A stretch of 64,000 nt of DNA from Chamaecrista fasciculata (taxonomy: Eukaryota; Streptophyta; Magnoliopsida; Fabales; Fabaceae). The stretch covers positions 10,212 to 74,211 of the forward strand of contig QANZ01018265.1 in the NCBI GenBank assembly GCA_003254925.1. Reading direction: 5' to 3'. How positions within the stretch are numbered: position 1 is the first letter of the stretch; each line of letters starts with the position of its first letter. Below, piece after piece: positions 11,167 through 22,790 of this stretch. The position numbers and the translations under genes were made by a program. The notes under the pieces were generated by a model. The model was not told where the DNA came from, made no database searches, and saw only the letters and a list, made by a program, of their open reading frames with translations.

Positions 11167-12975
11167 CCCGGAGAGTCCTGCATGGGTTTAGTCATCAGCT
11201 TGCCTCTCCTGTACACCTGTCACGACGCCTTAGACCTGAGGTCATCATTATTCCGGCGTTGCAGCTGTCAGACTTTGGCTTAGTCTAACGCTGCCCGTAA
11301 CAGGGTAGTCATAAGGGCTAAGTACGGGTTTGGTTGATTGCCGTGCTGAGGAATGTGGATTGACCAAGATGGGATTTTGTCCCTCGTTAAATGAGAGATA
11401 TCTAACTGGCGCCCTCGATGAGTCTGTCCAGGAAATGCGTGGCCACGCTGGGTTTTGGGACTTACTTAGGGAATCGGGAAAGTTGAGGTTTGGATTATGG
11501 ATGACCTTCCTGTGCCTAATCCATGACCAAGATATCGTGTGACAATAGGGTCTTTGACAAGGTGGTACTAAGGTTAAGTCGATTTCGGTAAAAAACGATA
11601 ACTCACGTGTTTTGGGTAGTCGTGATGGCTTGCTAGAGTCCGCTCACGACTTGTAGGTCATGGAGATGACTTACTGCCAACTTCACGTGGGGCCTGCTGG
11701 GTCACACACGAGCAGGAATAGGACACCGTTCAATAGGGACACGAATTAGGGTTAATTCGTGGGTCACTCCGGTGGCACGATTTAAGACACAGAGGAAATG
11801 TCTGGGACATTATGTCTTGTCTTAATTGATCTACAGTTGTGAAGTATTTAAATTTGTGAGACAAATTTAAATATAATAATTGTTAAATAATTAATGTGGA
11901 CTAATTATTTACAATTAAAATATTAAGGAAAAATAATTCAGATAAGGTTCCTAAAAGTTAGGAAATTATTGAATTATAAAATTCCCTAATATTGGCATGA
12001 GGGTGGCGCCTCTTTGATGAATTTTATTAATAAAATTGTTTTATTAATTTAATTCATGAATTTGAATTCAAAAGATTGGATGAAGATATCAAAAGATTTG
12101 AATTCAAATAGATTTGGATGAGATCTCAAATCAGGATCTTTGGAGAATCATGACTTCCTAAGAGTTAGGAAGGTTTTTGATTTATAAAATTCCAAAGATA
12201 TTTTAGAGCCATATGGCGCATCTTAGGTGGGTCCCATGGGAGATTTGATCTCTCATTTTGATTCTCTAAGATTATGATTTGAATTTAAATTTAATATTAT
12301 GGTAATATTATAATTTGAAATTCAATTCATGAAAGCCATTATTATTATAATTTAGAATTATAATAATGCTCTAAAAATAATTATATAAACCCTAGGGCTA
12401 GGCGCCTAGGTCAAGCAACCATGAGAGAATTCATTTGTGCAATTTTCATCCTCCTTGTTGAGAGAGATAGAAAATTCGCCTCCTTCAAAACCCTAGCTTC
12501 CAAGTGAGGAAAATTTTTGTTCTCAAGAGTTGAGAGGGGAAAATCGAGTTGGCCTAAGAGTTAGGCAATTTGATTTGTGGTTGCCAAATTAGGGTTTGTG
12601 AGAGAAGGAAAAACAAGAAGAGTTCTTGTGGGGAATTCTCATGCGCCACCTTTTGGAGTTTGAATCAAGAAGGAGTTCTTGAGTTCAAACACACTGTAGA
12701 TTGGTCCCTAGTTCTTTTGGAGAAAAGAACTGAAGGCTAGCACCTTGGTGCCCGAAGAAACTGTTCGTGTGGATTACTGGCAGAGGGAGAACGCTGGGAG
12801 TGGGCTCCTTGGACACGCCTTGTACAACCAGAGGATTGAAACTCGTGAGGTATACCACTATCTATAAAAGTTTTAAATTCTACTAGCGGATCCGTTCGGG
12901 AATTTTAGGACCTAGCGTGTTTTATTTTAATTTTATTTTTGCTTCCGCTGCGTTAGGCGCCTACAATTCCCAACA
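11167..12975 (+). repeat. Copia LTR, plus strand, lacking its first ~290 bp
   Basis: Starts inside the LTR at CCCGGAGAGTCCTGCATGGG and runs to the terminus AATTCCCAACA at 12975, followed by TGGTATCAGAGCC (primer-binding site, 12977-12989). It belongs to a subfamily ending GCGTTAGGCGCC, distinct from the outer element. The ORF at 11330-11542 is a chance reading. Confidence 0.85.
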
Positions 12976-15649
12976 GTGGTATCAGAGCCACGCTAGTTCT
13001 AGGATTTAAAACTGTTTATGTGTACATGTGATGTATGATATGTGTGTTTACCGCTTTCAATCACGTTTTTGGTTTTACAAAAATCCACCGAACTTTTTCT
13101 TAAAAATTCAATCTACAGAAAAAGGTGCAAATTATATGTATGAGATACATATAAGTCGATTGGATCGACTGGAAAATTTTTCTTGATGATTTAGGCCAAA
13201 ATCGAAATTCCTCTATAATTATAATTAAAAGTGTTTTAATTATAATAATTATAAAGGTGGCTGAAAATTATTAAAATTTGGAATTTTAATATTTTTGGGG
13301 GTCAATATTTATAAATTCTTGAATGAGATTCATGGTATTTATAATTATTGACAAAAGGCCTAATCTCAAGAAAAGGGCATGTTAAAATTGCACAGACCTA
13401 AAGTAAACACAATTTTAAAAGAGTTTTAATTTTTGTGTTTGTTACCGTGTTTGACAATAATTATATGAAGTGTTCATATTTATATTGTGTGGTGTTGGAT
13501 ATGGCTCTAGGAGGTTTATTTCGGTAAATACGGCCTGCGTGTCGTCTCCCTCTACTCTGGATGTAAAATTTAAATTTCTGTTTATACCTCAATGTAACTG
13601 GGGTTTATTCACGTGTAATTTTTATTTTTCCTTTTAGAAAGGTTCTCTCATTGGCTTGGGAGAACTCTAGGGTAGATGGGCCATATCTAAACACGGTGTT
13701 TTATTATGCATTTAGTTGTATGTGATGCGCTAGATGTATGTTTAGGGTGCGAATTTTAACATGCTAATTATATATATCGCGCTACAACCACGTATACGAT
13801 ACGAGCGTGGGATTTTGTATATGATACAAAATCCGGGCACATGTTTATATGTATGAGATACATGGGGTAATAAACATGTCGCATGACTCGTTTAATTTTA
13901 AAAGGAGTTTTAAAATTAAACTATAAATCGGAACAATTTTATAAATAAAATCAAACCCTTTTAGAAAATTTAAGTAATTAATGCCATCGCTAAAACGCCC
14001 TGCCAAAATCTTGTTCATCGTGGAGCGGTGATCGCCTCCGCGACACGTATCTGCCTTGACCTTGAGGAAGCACGGGTGAATGGGATTTTCAACACGATGC
14101 CTGTTGAAATCTTGGTACCTTTGAATGCGGTGATCGCCTCCGCGACACGTATTGCAGTTGGGCCTTGATGATATGGGGGTTGGCCTTTGGGCCTCATTGT
14201 CTTGAACTTAGCCATTCACATGTTTTACCGAGTGACTTAATGGGGTTATCAAAACGGTTTTGGACCTCAAGGCATTAGATGGGATAAACATGCCATAAGT
14301 ATCATGAGATGATACAGTCCCATAAGGATCTAAGAGTCACATGAGATGTGATTGGTAAGGAGTTACCTACCTAAATAACTAAAGGGTGCATGATCGCCTC
14401 CGCGACGGTAAACTTTAGTGAAATATGGATCTTAGCCACCAATAATAAATTTCACTGGGTTTTATAAAATGGTGGAAGTATTTTTCTGCTAAATAAACTT
14501 TTCATATCTTAATTGTAGAATCACTGGCAACAAATAATAGTTCATCACTATCACTGCGATCTGTCCTTGAGAAGGACAAGTTGTCTAGGACAAAATTCCT
14601 TAACTGGTATTGTAATTGAGAATTGTTCTCAACCCAACAAAGGAAGTTGCTGACTTCCTAGATTGGTTTTGTACTTAGAGATTTGTTCTCATCCAACCAA
14701 GGAAATTTTGTGTCCTAGAAATCCCTCCCCTGAAGAGCATGCCAAGGACGCTCCAAGAGCATAGTGAATTGCTTGGAGAAGCACTTCAATGACTCTGTGG
14801 ACGTCACTTGCCTTAATGCTAGCCACAATAGTTCAAGAGTTGAACAAGGGAATATTGTTGGCAGTAGAGATGGTCACACATCTCAAGGAAACGTTCCAAA
14901 ATCAGGGGAAAGGGAAGGGCAAAGGAAAGAGGAAAGGAGACGCCGAGTTTGGTGTGACCAAGCCAGCGGCTGAGCCTAACCCACTACCTGCTAAGAAGGA
15001 AAAGTTTTCAAAGGATCCAATTTACCCTTTTAAGAAATGGGAAATTGTATTGGGAAGATTAAAAGTATAAAAGGAGATAAGATCTCTACTTCTGGTATCT
15101 TCGTTATAGACGTTCACTTGTCTACTATAACCGCTTGTGTATTAGATACAGCATGTGGTTTTCACATTTGATGTGAAGGGTCTTAGAGACAGTAGAAAGC
15201 TGAACAGAAGCGAGATGGACCTACGAGTGGGCAATAGAGCAAAGGTTGTTGTTGTTGCTGTAGGAACATGCGAGCTTGTTTTGCCCTCTGGGCTTATTGT
15301 TATCATGTACCTTCTTTAAGGTTTAAACAATGCTTCTCTTTCTTATTTGATAAGGAAGGTTATGCATGTGTCAACTGAAAAGAATGGTGTTCAATTCATA
15401 AAGATGATGTTTACTTGCTTATGGTGATTTGCAAGATAATCATTGCATCTTGAAATTTGAACGTTAACACAATAACAATATCTATAACACCGATACGAAA
15501 AGGATTAAAGATTAGCGAATCTAATCCTATATACCTTTGGCATTGTCATAAAGGCCATATAAACGAGAAACGCCTAGAGGAGCTCCATAGAGATGGACTT
15601 CTAAGCTCGTTTGATTTTGAATCATATGATGCTTGCGAATCTTGTACAT
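12976..15649 (+). pseudogene. Interior of nested Copia: leader, gag and pre-integrase remnants (fossil)
   Basis: Primer-binding site at 12977, then a leader matching the outer element's, including the three stem-loop motifs (TCGC cores at 14032, 14134, 14394). Decayed gag lies around 14520-15080 and GAG-pre-integrase around 15457-15650 (YLWHCHKGHINEKRL). Integrase, RT and RNase H are absent before the next LTR. Broken, with many breaks. Confidence 0.8.
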
Positions 15650-16696
15650 GAGGGTGGCGCCTAAAAGTTAGGAAATTATTGAATTATAAAATTCCCTAAT
15701 ATTGGCATGAGGGTGGCGCCTCTTTGATGAATTTTATTAATAAAATTGTTTTATTAATTTAATTCATGAATTTGAATTCAAAAGATTTGATGAAGATATC
15801 AAAAGATTTGAATTCAAATAGATTTGGATGAGATCTCAAATCAGGATCTTTGGAGAATCATGACTTCCTAAGAGTTAGGAAGGTTTTTGATTTATAAAAT
15901 TCCAAGGATATTTTAGGGCTACATGGCGCCATCTTGGAGAACCTCAAGGGGAGATTTGATCTCTCAAATTGATTCTCTAAGATTACGATTTGAATTTAAA
16001 TTTAATATTATGGTAATATTATAATTTTAAATTCAATTCATGAAAGTCATATTATTATAATTTAGAATTATAATAATGCTCTAAAAATAATTATATAAGC
16101 TAGGGCTAGGCGCCTAGCACATGATGACAATTCATTTTGGTGAGTTTTTGGTTTTCTTCCAAGAGTTGTGAAGAGAGAAAAATTGCCATCTTGAAACAAA
16201 AAAACCCTAGTTCTTCCAAGTGAAGAAAATTTGGTTCTCAAGAGTTGAGAGGGAAAAATCGACTTTGCCTAAGGAGTTAGGAAAATCGATTTGAGGTTAC
16301 CAAAATTAGCGTTTGTGAGAGAAAAAAAGGCAAGAAGGAGTTCTTGTGGGGGGTTCTTCTCATGCGCCACTTTTGGAGTTTGAATCAAGAAGGAGTTCTT
16401 GAGTTCAAATACACTGTAGATTGGTCCCTAGTTCTTTTGGTGAAAAGAAGTGAAGGCTAGCACCTTGGTGCCCGAAGAAACTGTTCGTGTGGATTACTGG
16501 CAGAGGGAGAACGCTGGGAGTGGGCTCCTTGGACACGCCTTGTACAACCAGAGGATTGAAACTCGTGAGGTATACCACTATCTTAACAGGTTTTAAATTC
16601 TACTAGCGGATCCGTTCGGGAATTTTAGGACCTGGCGTGTTTTTATTTTAATTTTATATTTGCTTTCGCTGCGTTAGGCGCCTAGAATTCCCAACA
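15650..16696 (+). repeat. 3' part of a Copia LTR, plus strand
   Basis: Matches 11945-12975 at a few percent divergence and ends CCTAGAATTCCCAACA at 16696, next to the GATCA duplication. The first bases repeat GAGGGTGGCGCC, which recurs at 15709-15720, so the junction with the interior lies in a short repeated sequence. Confidence 0.85.
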
Positions 16697-18564
16697 GATC
16701 ATACATAGTGATGTATGTGGACTCATGAGTACTCAAGCTAGAGTTGGTTACTCGTACTTCATCACGTTTACTAACGACTTCAGTAGGTTTGGCCATGTCT
16801 ACCTAATGAAGCACAAGTCAGAGTCTTTTGAAATGTTCAAAAAATTTCAAAGTGAAGTAGAGAACCAACTTAACAAGAAAATCAAAGTCCTTTGATCCGA
16901 TCGAGGAGACAAGTATTTGAGTCAAGAATTTATTGATCATCTTAGAAGTTGTGGGATAGTCTCACAACTTACGCCTCTTGGAACCCCACAGTGGAATGGT
17001 GTTTTTGAAAGGAGGAATCGAACTCTATTAGATATGGTTCGATCTATGATGAGTCAAACTGGTCTTCCGCCGTCTTTTTGGGGGCATGCTCTAGAAACTG
17101 CTGTTTCACACTTAACCGTGTTCCGTCTAAGGCAGTTGAGAAGACGCCATATGAGATATGGAATGGGAAGAAGCCCATTATGTCTTATCTCATGGTTTGG
17201 GGATGTGAAGTTTAAGTTAAGCAACAGCATAACGATAAAACTGTCTCCCCAAACCCTCAAGTTTTCATTTATGGGATACCCCCAAGGAAACGAGGGGGTA
17301 TTATGTCTACTACCCATCTGACAACAAAGTGTTTGTAGTCAGAAATGGATTCCTTTTAGAAAGGGATTTTGTTTCCAAAAGAAACAGTGGGAGTAAGATA
17401 GATCTTGAAAAGGTTCAAGATACACGAGACACTTCAGAGGCGCAGACGAAAACTAGAGAAGAGCCACAAGGCGTTGTGGAAGCTCCTCTAGTAACACAAG
17501 GACCACGAAGGTCTAATAGAACACGTTCTTGACATCAAGGATATTGATCTTTGATGATTGAGAACAAAGATGTGTTGCTCATGGAGCGTGGTGAGCCAAC
17601 CACCTATCAAGAAGCTATAATCATCCTTTTGATGAGGTGGTCAAAGAGTTTGACTTCTTACAAAACCCTGATGAGCCTTGTGTTTACAAGATGGTTAGTG
17701 GGAGCACAATTGTATTCTTGGTGCTTTATGTGAATGACATATTGCTCATTGGAAATGATATTCCAATCTTGGAGATTGTGAATCTTGGTTGGGAAAATTA
17801 TTCTCAATGAAGGACTTAGGAGAAGCTGCCTATATTCTAGACATCAAGATCTATAGAGATAGATCTCGAAGGCTTCTTAGACTAAGTCATTGTACATACT
17901 TGGATGAGGTACTGAAGGGGTTTAGTATGCAAGATTCCAAGAAGGGATTCATGCCGATGAATCATGGTTTGCCCTGAGCACGACGAGCCGGTTCCAACAA
18001 GACCCTGGTGAGGATCATTGGACCGCTGTCATAAACATCCTTAAGTACTTGAGAAGAACTAAGGATGAATTCTTGGTTCACGGTGGAACTGATGTGTAAT
18101 TGGTTACACAGGTGCCTGTTTTCCAAACCGACCAAGATGTTTTAAATCACAGTCTGAACACGTATTTCTCCTGAACGGTAGCATCGTGAATTGGAAAGGT
18201 TCCAAGCAGAGCACGATTGCTGATTCTACAACATAGGGTTGGTCGCGTGGAGACGCGGACCATAAAACTCGTGTCTGAGGTAATTTTGGTGGTCACCCTG
18301 TGGAGACAGGAAAGACACCAAATGGGACGGGGTCCCCACTGATGTTCCGACAGTGATATATACTCAGACGTTATCACCTTGAGATGGTGATGTCAAGATA
18401 TGTAAAGTAGCAATCGAGGATAATGTTGCTGATCCTCTTACGAAACCCCTAGCACGGGTCTTACATGAACGCCATGTAATGTCAATGGAGATAGGACACA
18501 TTAATGGATGTTCCTAGTGTAGGAACAGTTTGATTAATGATTGTACCTAGTGTAAGTGGGAGTT
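16697..18564 (+). pseudogene. Outer Copia pol remainder: integrase, RT, RNase H, polypurine tract (fossil)
   Basis: Integrase core sequence (NGVFERRNRTLLDMVRSM in the frame at 16917-17321) is followed by the C-terminal integrase linker. RT remnants lie around 17550-17980 (KMVSGSTIVFLVLY, LGKLFSMKDLGEAAYIL) and RNase H-like remnants around 18000-18480. A purine-rich tract at 18554-18564 directly precedes the 3' LTR. Many breaks; a fossil. Confidence 0.85.
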
Positions 18565-18920
18565 TGATGGAGATTGTGCCCTAGGGCCAATCATTTTGTA
18601 TGTATGAACATACTAGTTGACTAATTTATGGATGATAAATTGAGTCGTTATCATATTATTAGCATGTTTACTATGATAACAATCCCTGATTAATTATGTG
18701 ATAATTAGTCTAAACTGTCCCTGGTCGCTCATTCAAGTGGGAACTTGAACTGAACTAAGACCAGCATGACCTCGGTGTATAGAGATACATGCACTAGATG
18801 CTTTACGAGAGTCATGGTGCAATAAGTAAAGGGTTACAAGTTGCTGGACCGACCCGGAGAGTCCTGCATGGGTTTTAGTCATGAGCTAGCCTCTCCTGTA
18901 CACCTGTCACGATGCCCTTA

Positions 18921-20156
18921 TGATGGAGATTGTGCCCTAGGGCCAATCATTTTATTTATGTGTTATTTGAACATATATAGTTTTTGATTAATTTATAGAG
19001 ATAAATTATGTTGTTATCATATTATTAGCGTGTTTACTATGATAGCGTCCTTGATTGATTATAAGATAATTAATCTAAAACTGTCCCTGGTCGATCATTC
19101 ACGTGGGAACGTAAATGAACTAAGACCAGCATGACCTCGGTGTATAGAGATACATGCACTAGATGCTTCTCGAGAGCCATGGTGCNNNNNNNNNNNNNNN
19201 NNNNNNNNNNNNNNNNNNNNNNNNNNNNNNNNNNNNNNNNNNNNNNNNNNNNNNNNNNNNNNNNNNNNNNNNNNNNNNNNNNNNNNNNNNNNNNNNNNNN
19301 NNNNNNNNNNNNNNNNNNNNNNNNNNNNNNNNNNNNNNNNNNNNNNNNNNNNNNNNNNNNNNNNNNNNNNNNNNNNNNNNNNNNNNNNNNNNNNNNNNNN
19401 NNNNNNNNNNNNNNNNNNNNNNNNNNNNNNNNNNNNNNNNNNNNNNNNNNNNNNNNNNNNNNNNNNNNNNNNNNNNNNNNNNNNNNNNNNNNNNNNNNNN
19501 NNNNNNNNNNNNNNNNNNNNNNNNNNNNNNNNNNNNNNNNNNNNNNNNNNNNNNNNNNNNNNNNNNNNNNNNNNNNNNNNNNNNNNNNNNNNNNNNNNNN
19601 NNNNNNNNNNNNNNNNNNNNNNNNNNNNNNNNNNNNNNNNNNNNNNNNNNNNNNNNNNNNNNNNNNNNNNNNNNNNNNNNNNNNNNNNNNNNNNNNNNNN
19701 NNNNNNNNNNNNNNNNNNNNNNNNNNNNNNNNNNNNNNNNNNNNNNNNNNNNNNNNNNNNNNNNNNNNNNNNNNNNNNNNNNNNNNNNNNNNNNNNNNNN
19801 NNNNNNNNNNNNNNNNNNNNNNNNNNNNNNNNNNNNNNNNNNNNNNNNNNNNNNNNNNNNNNNNNNNNNNNNNNNNNNNNNNNNNNNNNNNGGAAGAAGT
19901 GAAGGAGGCTAGCACCTAGGCATCTGCCAAACTGCTCGTGTGGATTACTGGTAGAGGAAGGACACTCTGTGGACTTCTCAAATTCGCGAATACGATAAGT
20001 CACCGATCAAAACTAGGTAAACATCTTTTCTTGCTTAGTATAAACATAGTTAGTGGATCCTGGAAGGAATCACAGAGTTAGCTTTTAGTTTTATTTACGT
20101 TTTAGTCCAAAATTTTTAAATTTCTTCCGCTGCGCTCCCTCTGTGATTTCCCAACA
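18921..20156 (+). mobile_element. Third Copia LTR (probable solo LTR) inserted in the 3' LTR, containing the assembly gap
   Basis: Starts TGATGGAGATTGTGCCC at 18921, ends TTTCCCAACA at 20156, and is flanked by CCTTA (18916-18920 and 20157-20161). Visible parts are the first about 265 bp and last about 265 bp of an LTR of this family, with Ns between. The visible sequence fits a solo LTR. Because other LTRs here are about 2.3 kb, the gap is either undersized or hides a collapsed element. Confidence 0.8.
19186..19891. other. Assembly gap (706 N)
   Basis: A run of undetermined bases inside the LTR at 18921-20156. Reading frames spanning it are artefacts. Sequence on each side is from the same LTR, so the gap is probably a collapsed repeat. 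Confidence 0.99.
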
Positions 20157-21739
20157 CCTTAGACCTGAGGTCTTGACTATTCCGGCGTTGTAGTTGTCAA
20201 ACTTTGGCCTAGTCCAACGTTGCCCGTAGCAGGGTAGCCATACAGGCTAGGTACGGGTTTGGTTGATTACCGTGCTAAGGAATGTGGTTGACCAAGATGG
20301 AATTTTGTCCCTCATTATGCATGAGAGATATTTAACTGGGCCCCTCGATGAGTCTGTCCAAGGAATGTGTGGCCACACAGGGAAATGCGAGTAACTCAGG
20401 AAATCGAGAAAGTTATGGTTTGGATTAAGGATGACTTTCCTGTGCCTTATCCATGACCAAAATATCGTGTGACAATCGGGATCAAGACAAGGTGGAACTA
20501 AGGTTTAATCGTTTTGGCGTTGAAGCGATAAACTCACATGTTTTGGGTAGTCGTGATGGCTTGCTAGAGTCCGCTCTCGACTTGTGAGTCATAAAGATGA
20601 CTTGCTGCCAACTTCACGTTAGGCCTGCTCGGTCACACATGAGCAGGATCAAGATGCCACAATGGGACACGAATTAGGGTTAATTCGTGAGTCACTGTAG
20701 TGACACAATTTAAGACATAGTTGAATGTCTTAGGACATGAAATCTTGTCTTAAATAAATATCTACATATATGATATTTAAATTTGTTAGACAAGTTTAAA
20801 TATATTAATTGTTAAATAGATAATAGGATTAATCTATTTACAATTATATTCTTGTTTATAATATTAGGTAATAATAAATTAGATAAGCTTCCTAAATGTT
20901 AGGAGATTATTGATTTATTAAATTCACTAATATTAGAATAATAGGGATGAGGTTGGCGCCTCACACAAGGTGATTTTAATAAATGAAAATGTTTTGTTAA
21001 TTAAAGTCATGACTTGAATTTGAATTTAAATTCAAGATTTTATTTTGATATTCAAGATTCAAATTTGAATTAAGATATTAAGGTAATATTTTAATTCAAT
21101 ATTGTTGGAAATTAATAAGTTAGTTATAACTTCCTAAGAGTTAGGGTTGTTATTTTAATTATTAAATTCATATATATATATATACATAGGGAAGTCGACT
21201 TGTAGCTTTTAGTAGAGACTAAAATTTCTACTAACCCTAGGTCTAGAGAGAAAAGTTGAGTTCTTCCCAGAGAGAGAGAAAATTTGACTATTCTTCTAGA
21301 GAGAGGAAGGTTCATATAAACCCTAAAAGGTTTGGGGTTTTGTGAGTGATTAGGCGCCACTTATTCTTGGAGATTCAAGAAGTGTTCTTGATGATCCAAG
21401 ATTTGTAGATTTGGTTCCCGTATTCACTTGGGAAGAAGTGAAGGAGGCTAGCACCTGGGCATCTGCCAAACTGCTCGTGTGGATCACCGGCAGAGGAAGG
21501 ACAGTCGGAGTGGACTTCTCAGCATCGCGGTTAGAGAGGCTACCGATTGATTTTGGTAAAAATTCTATCCTTCTTCTAGTATAGGCTCAATTAGTGGATC
21601 CTGGCAAGAAATCACAAAGCCTGCGCCATTTAATTTTAAATTTTAAGTTTTTGCTTCCGCTTCGCAGCGCTCTGTGATTTCCCAACAGTGATATTCTTCG
21701 TTAACGGTTTGGTACCATGAATTTTAATTCCATTAGAAA

Positions 21740-22178
21740 ACTACTAGAAGTTAGAACTTATGGGGTTATTTTGTAATTTTAACCAACTTTAGGAGATAAA
21801 AGACAATTTTAACATAGGAAAAAAAGGTTGAAATTACTAAAAACACCCAAAAATATATAAATATCTTCAAAACAGTCCTTAAAAACACAAAGTTCTATAA
21901 ATATAATTTCTCGAAAAAATTTATTTCATTGGATTCATTGCAATGAGTAGGTTTTAGACATGCAATTTGTTTTTGAAAACTTTATCCATATCAGTTATTA
22001 TTTATTACTCAAAAGTGTTATATTACGATATCAAAATAAGAAGTCATGATGAAATTTTTAACTCCATGTGTTCTCAAATTTTTACCAAAAGCTTATAAGA
22101 ATATATAGATCTCAAATATAACAATAAAAATTTTAAACTATCAGTTTTGCTGATTTCTAAAAATTTTAAACTAAAAAT
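21740..22178. repeat. Diverged dispersed repeat related to 1860-2310
   Basis: Gene-free. It follows about 50-100 bp of GGTACC-family MITE remnant. The block shares ordered landmarks with 1860-2310 (CACCCAAAAATAT, TTCAAAACAGTCC versus TTCAATACAGTCT, CAATTTGTTTTTG). I take the two as old copies of one retroelement family, too decayed to assign. Confidence 0.5.
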
Positions 22179-22790
22179 TGTTGGAGATTATAGAACAAAA
22201 CGCAGCGGAAAAGGTAAAATTAAAATTTTTTACAAAACTTATAATCTCCTCCATAGGATCCACTACTTGTGTTTATACCAGGGGAAAAATACGTTTACCT
22301 AAATCAAACGGTTGCTTTGAAAAACGTGATTCCAAGAAGTCCACAGACTCATGTCCTTCCTCTGCCGGTGATCCACACGAACAATTTGGTAGATACTCAA
22401 GTGCTAGCCTCCAATCTCTTCTCCAAGAGATTACGGGAACCAATCTACAATCTTGAAATTTCAAGAACACTTCTTGAAATATTCAAGAACCAAGTGGCGC
22501 ACACCAAGAACCAATTTCTTGGCCACACTACTCTAGGTTTAGCGCCTCTCTCTCTTCCTCACACACAAATCGCCTCTAAAACCCTAAGTTTAGGGTTAGT
22601 CGAACTCTCCCTCTATCTCTTAGAATAGGCGAGTTTCCTCTTCCATTCTCTCTCTAAGTTATGCGACTTCTGTGTGTATTTATAGAGAGTCTTCACTCCT
22701 TAAATTAGGGAATCACCAAATCTTGATTATAAGATTACATTAATATTATAATTCAAAATTAAAAGACAATCTTTAAAACACACTGAATCT
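22179..22790 (-). mobile_element. Truncated Copia LTR, 3' end portion
   Basis: Begins TGTTGGAGATTATAG, the reverse complement of an LTR 3' end. It contains the family landmarks CCTCTGCCGGTGATCCACAC and CTAGCCTCCAATCTCTTCTC and the CTCTCTCT-rich leader, as in 9204-9700. Similarity fades near 22790. Fossil fragment; the ORFs here are chance readings. Confidence 0.75.

Larger units (their letters stand above)
9204..16696. mobile_element. Nested composite Copia unit with inverted LTR ends
   Basis: Flanked by a perfect 5-bp duplication GATCA (9199-9203 and 16697-16701) inside the outer element's integrase region. Internally: a minus-strand LTR (9204 to about 11166), a plus-strand LTR lacking its 5' part (about 11167-12975), a plus-strand interior (12976 to about 15649), and the 3' part of a plus-strand LTR (about 15650-16696). 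Both outer boundaries are LTR 3' ends in inverted orientation (TGTTGGGAAATC on the left, AATTCCCAACA on the right). A normal insertion would show a 5' end on one side. Broken fossil, rearranged. Confidence 0.8.
3898..21687 (+). mobile_element. Ty1/Copia LTR retrotransposon (outer element), interrupted by two later insertions
   Basis: The outer element is delimited by two LTRs, 3898-6190 and 18565-21687 (the latter split), and by identical 5-bp flanks GTGAT (3893-3897 and 21688-21692). Order of parts: 5' LTR, primer-binding site at 6192, long leader, gag, GAG-pre-integrase, integrase, reverse transcriptase and RNase H remnants, polypurine tract at about 18554-18564, 3' LTR. Integrase before RT marks Copia. 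It is a broken fossil with many breaks. The first roughly 355 bp of the two LTRs differ at about eight positions, suggesting insertion of order one to a few million years ago. Two elements lie inside it: 9204-16696 and 18921-20156. Confidence 0.92.
18565..21687 (+). repeat. 3' LTR of outer Copia element, split by another LTR
   Basis: Starts TGATGGAGATTG at 18565, is interrupted after 18920, resumes at 20157 with the duplicated CCTTA, and ends TTCCCAACA at 21687 before GTGAT. Sequence outside the interruption matches the 5' LTR at a few percent divergence. Confidence 0.9.

Noticed and set aside
19070-20003. Four long reading frames across 19.1-20.0 kb
   Set aside because: They consist almost entirely of undetermined residues from the N gap.
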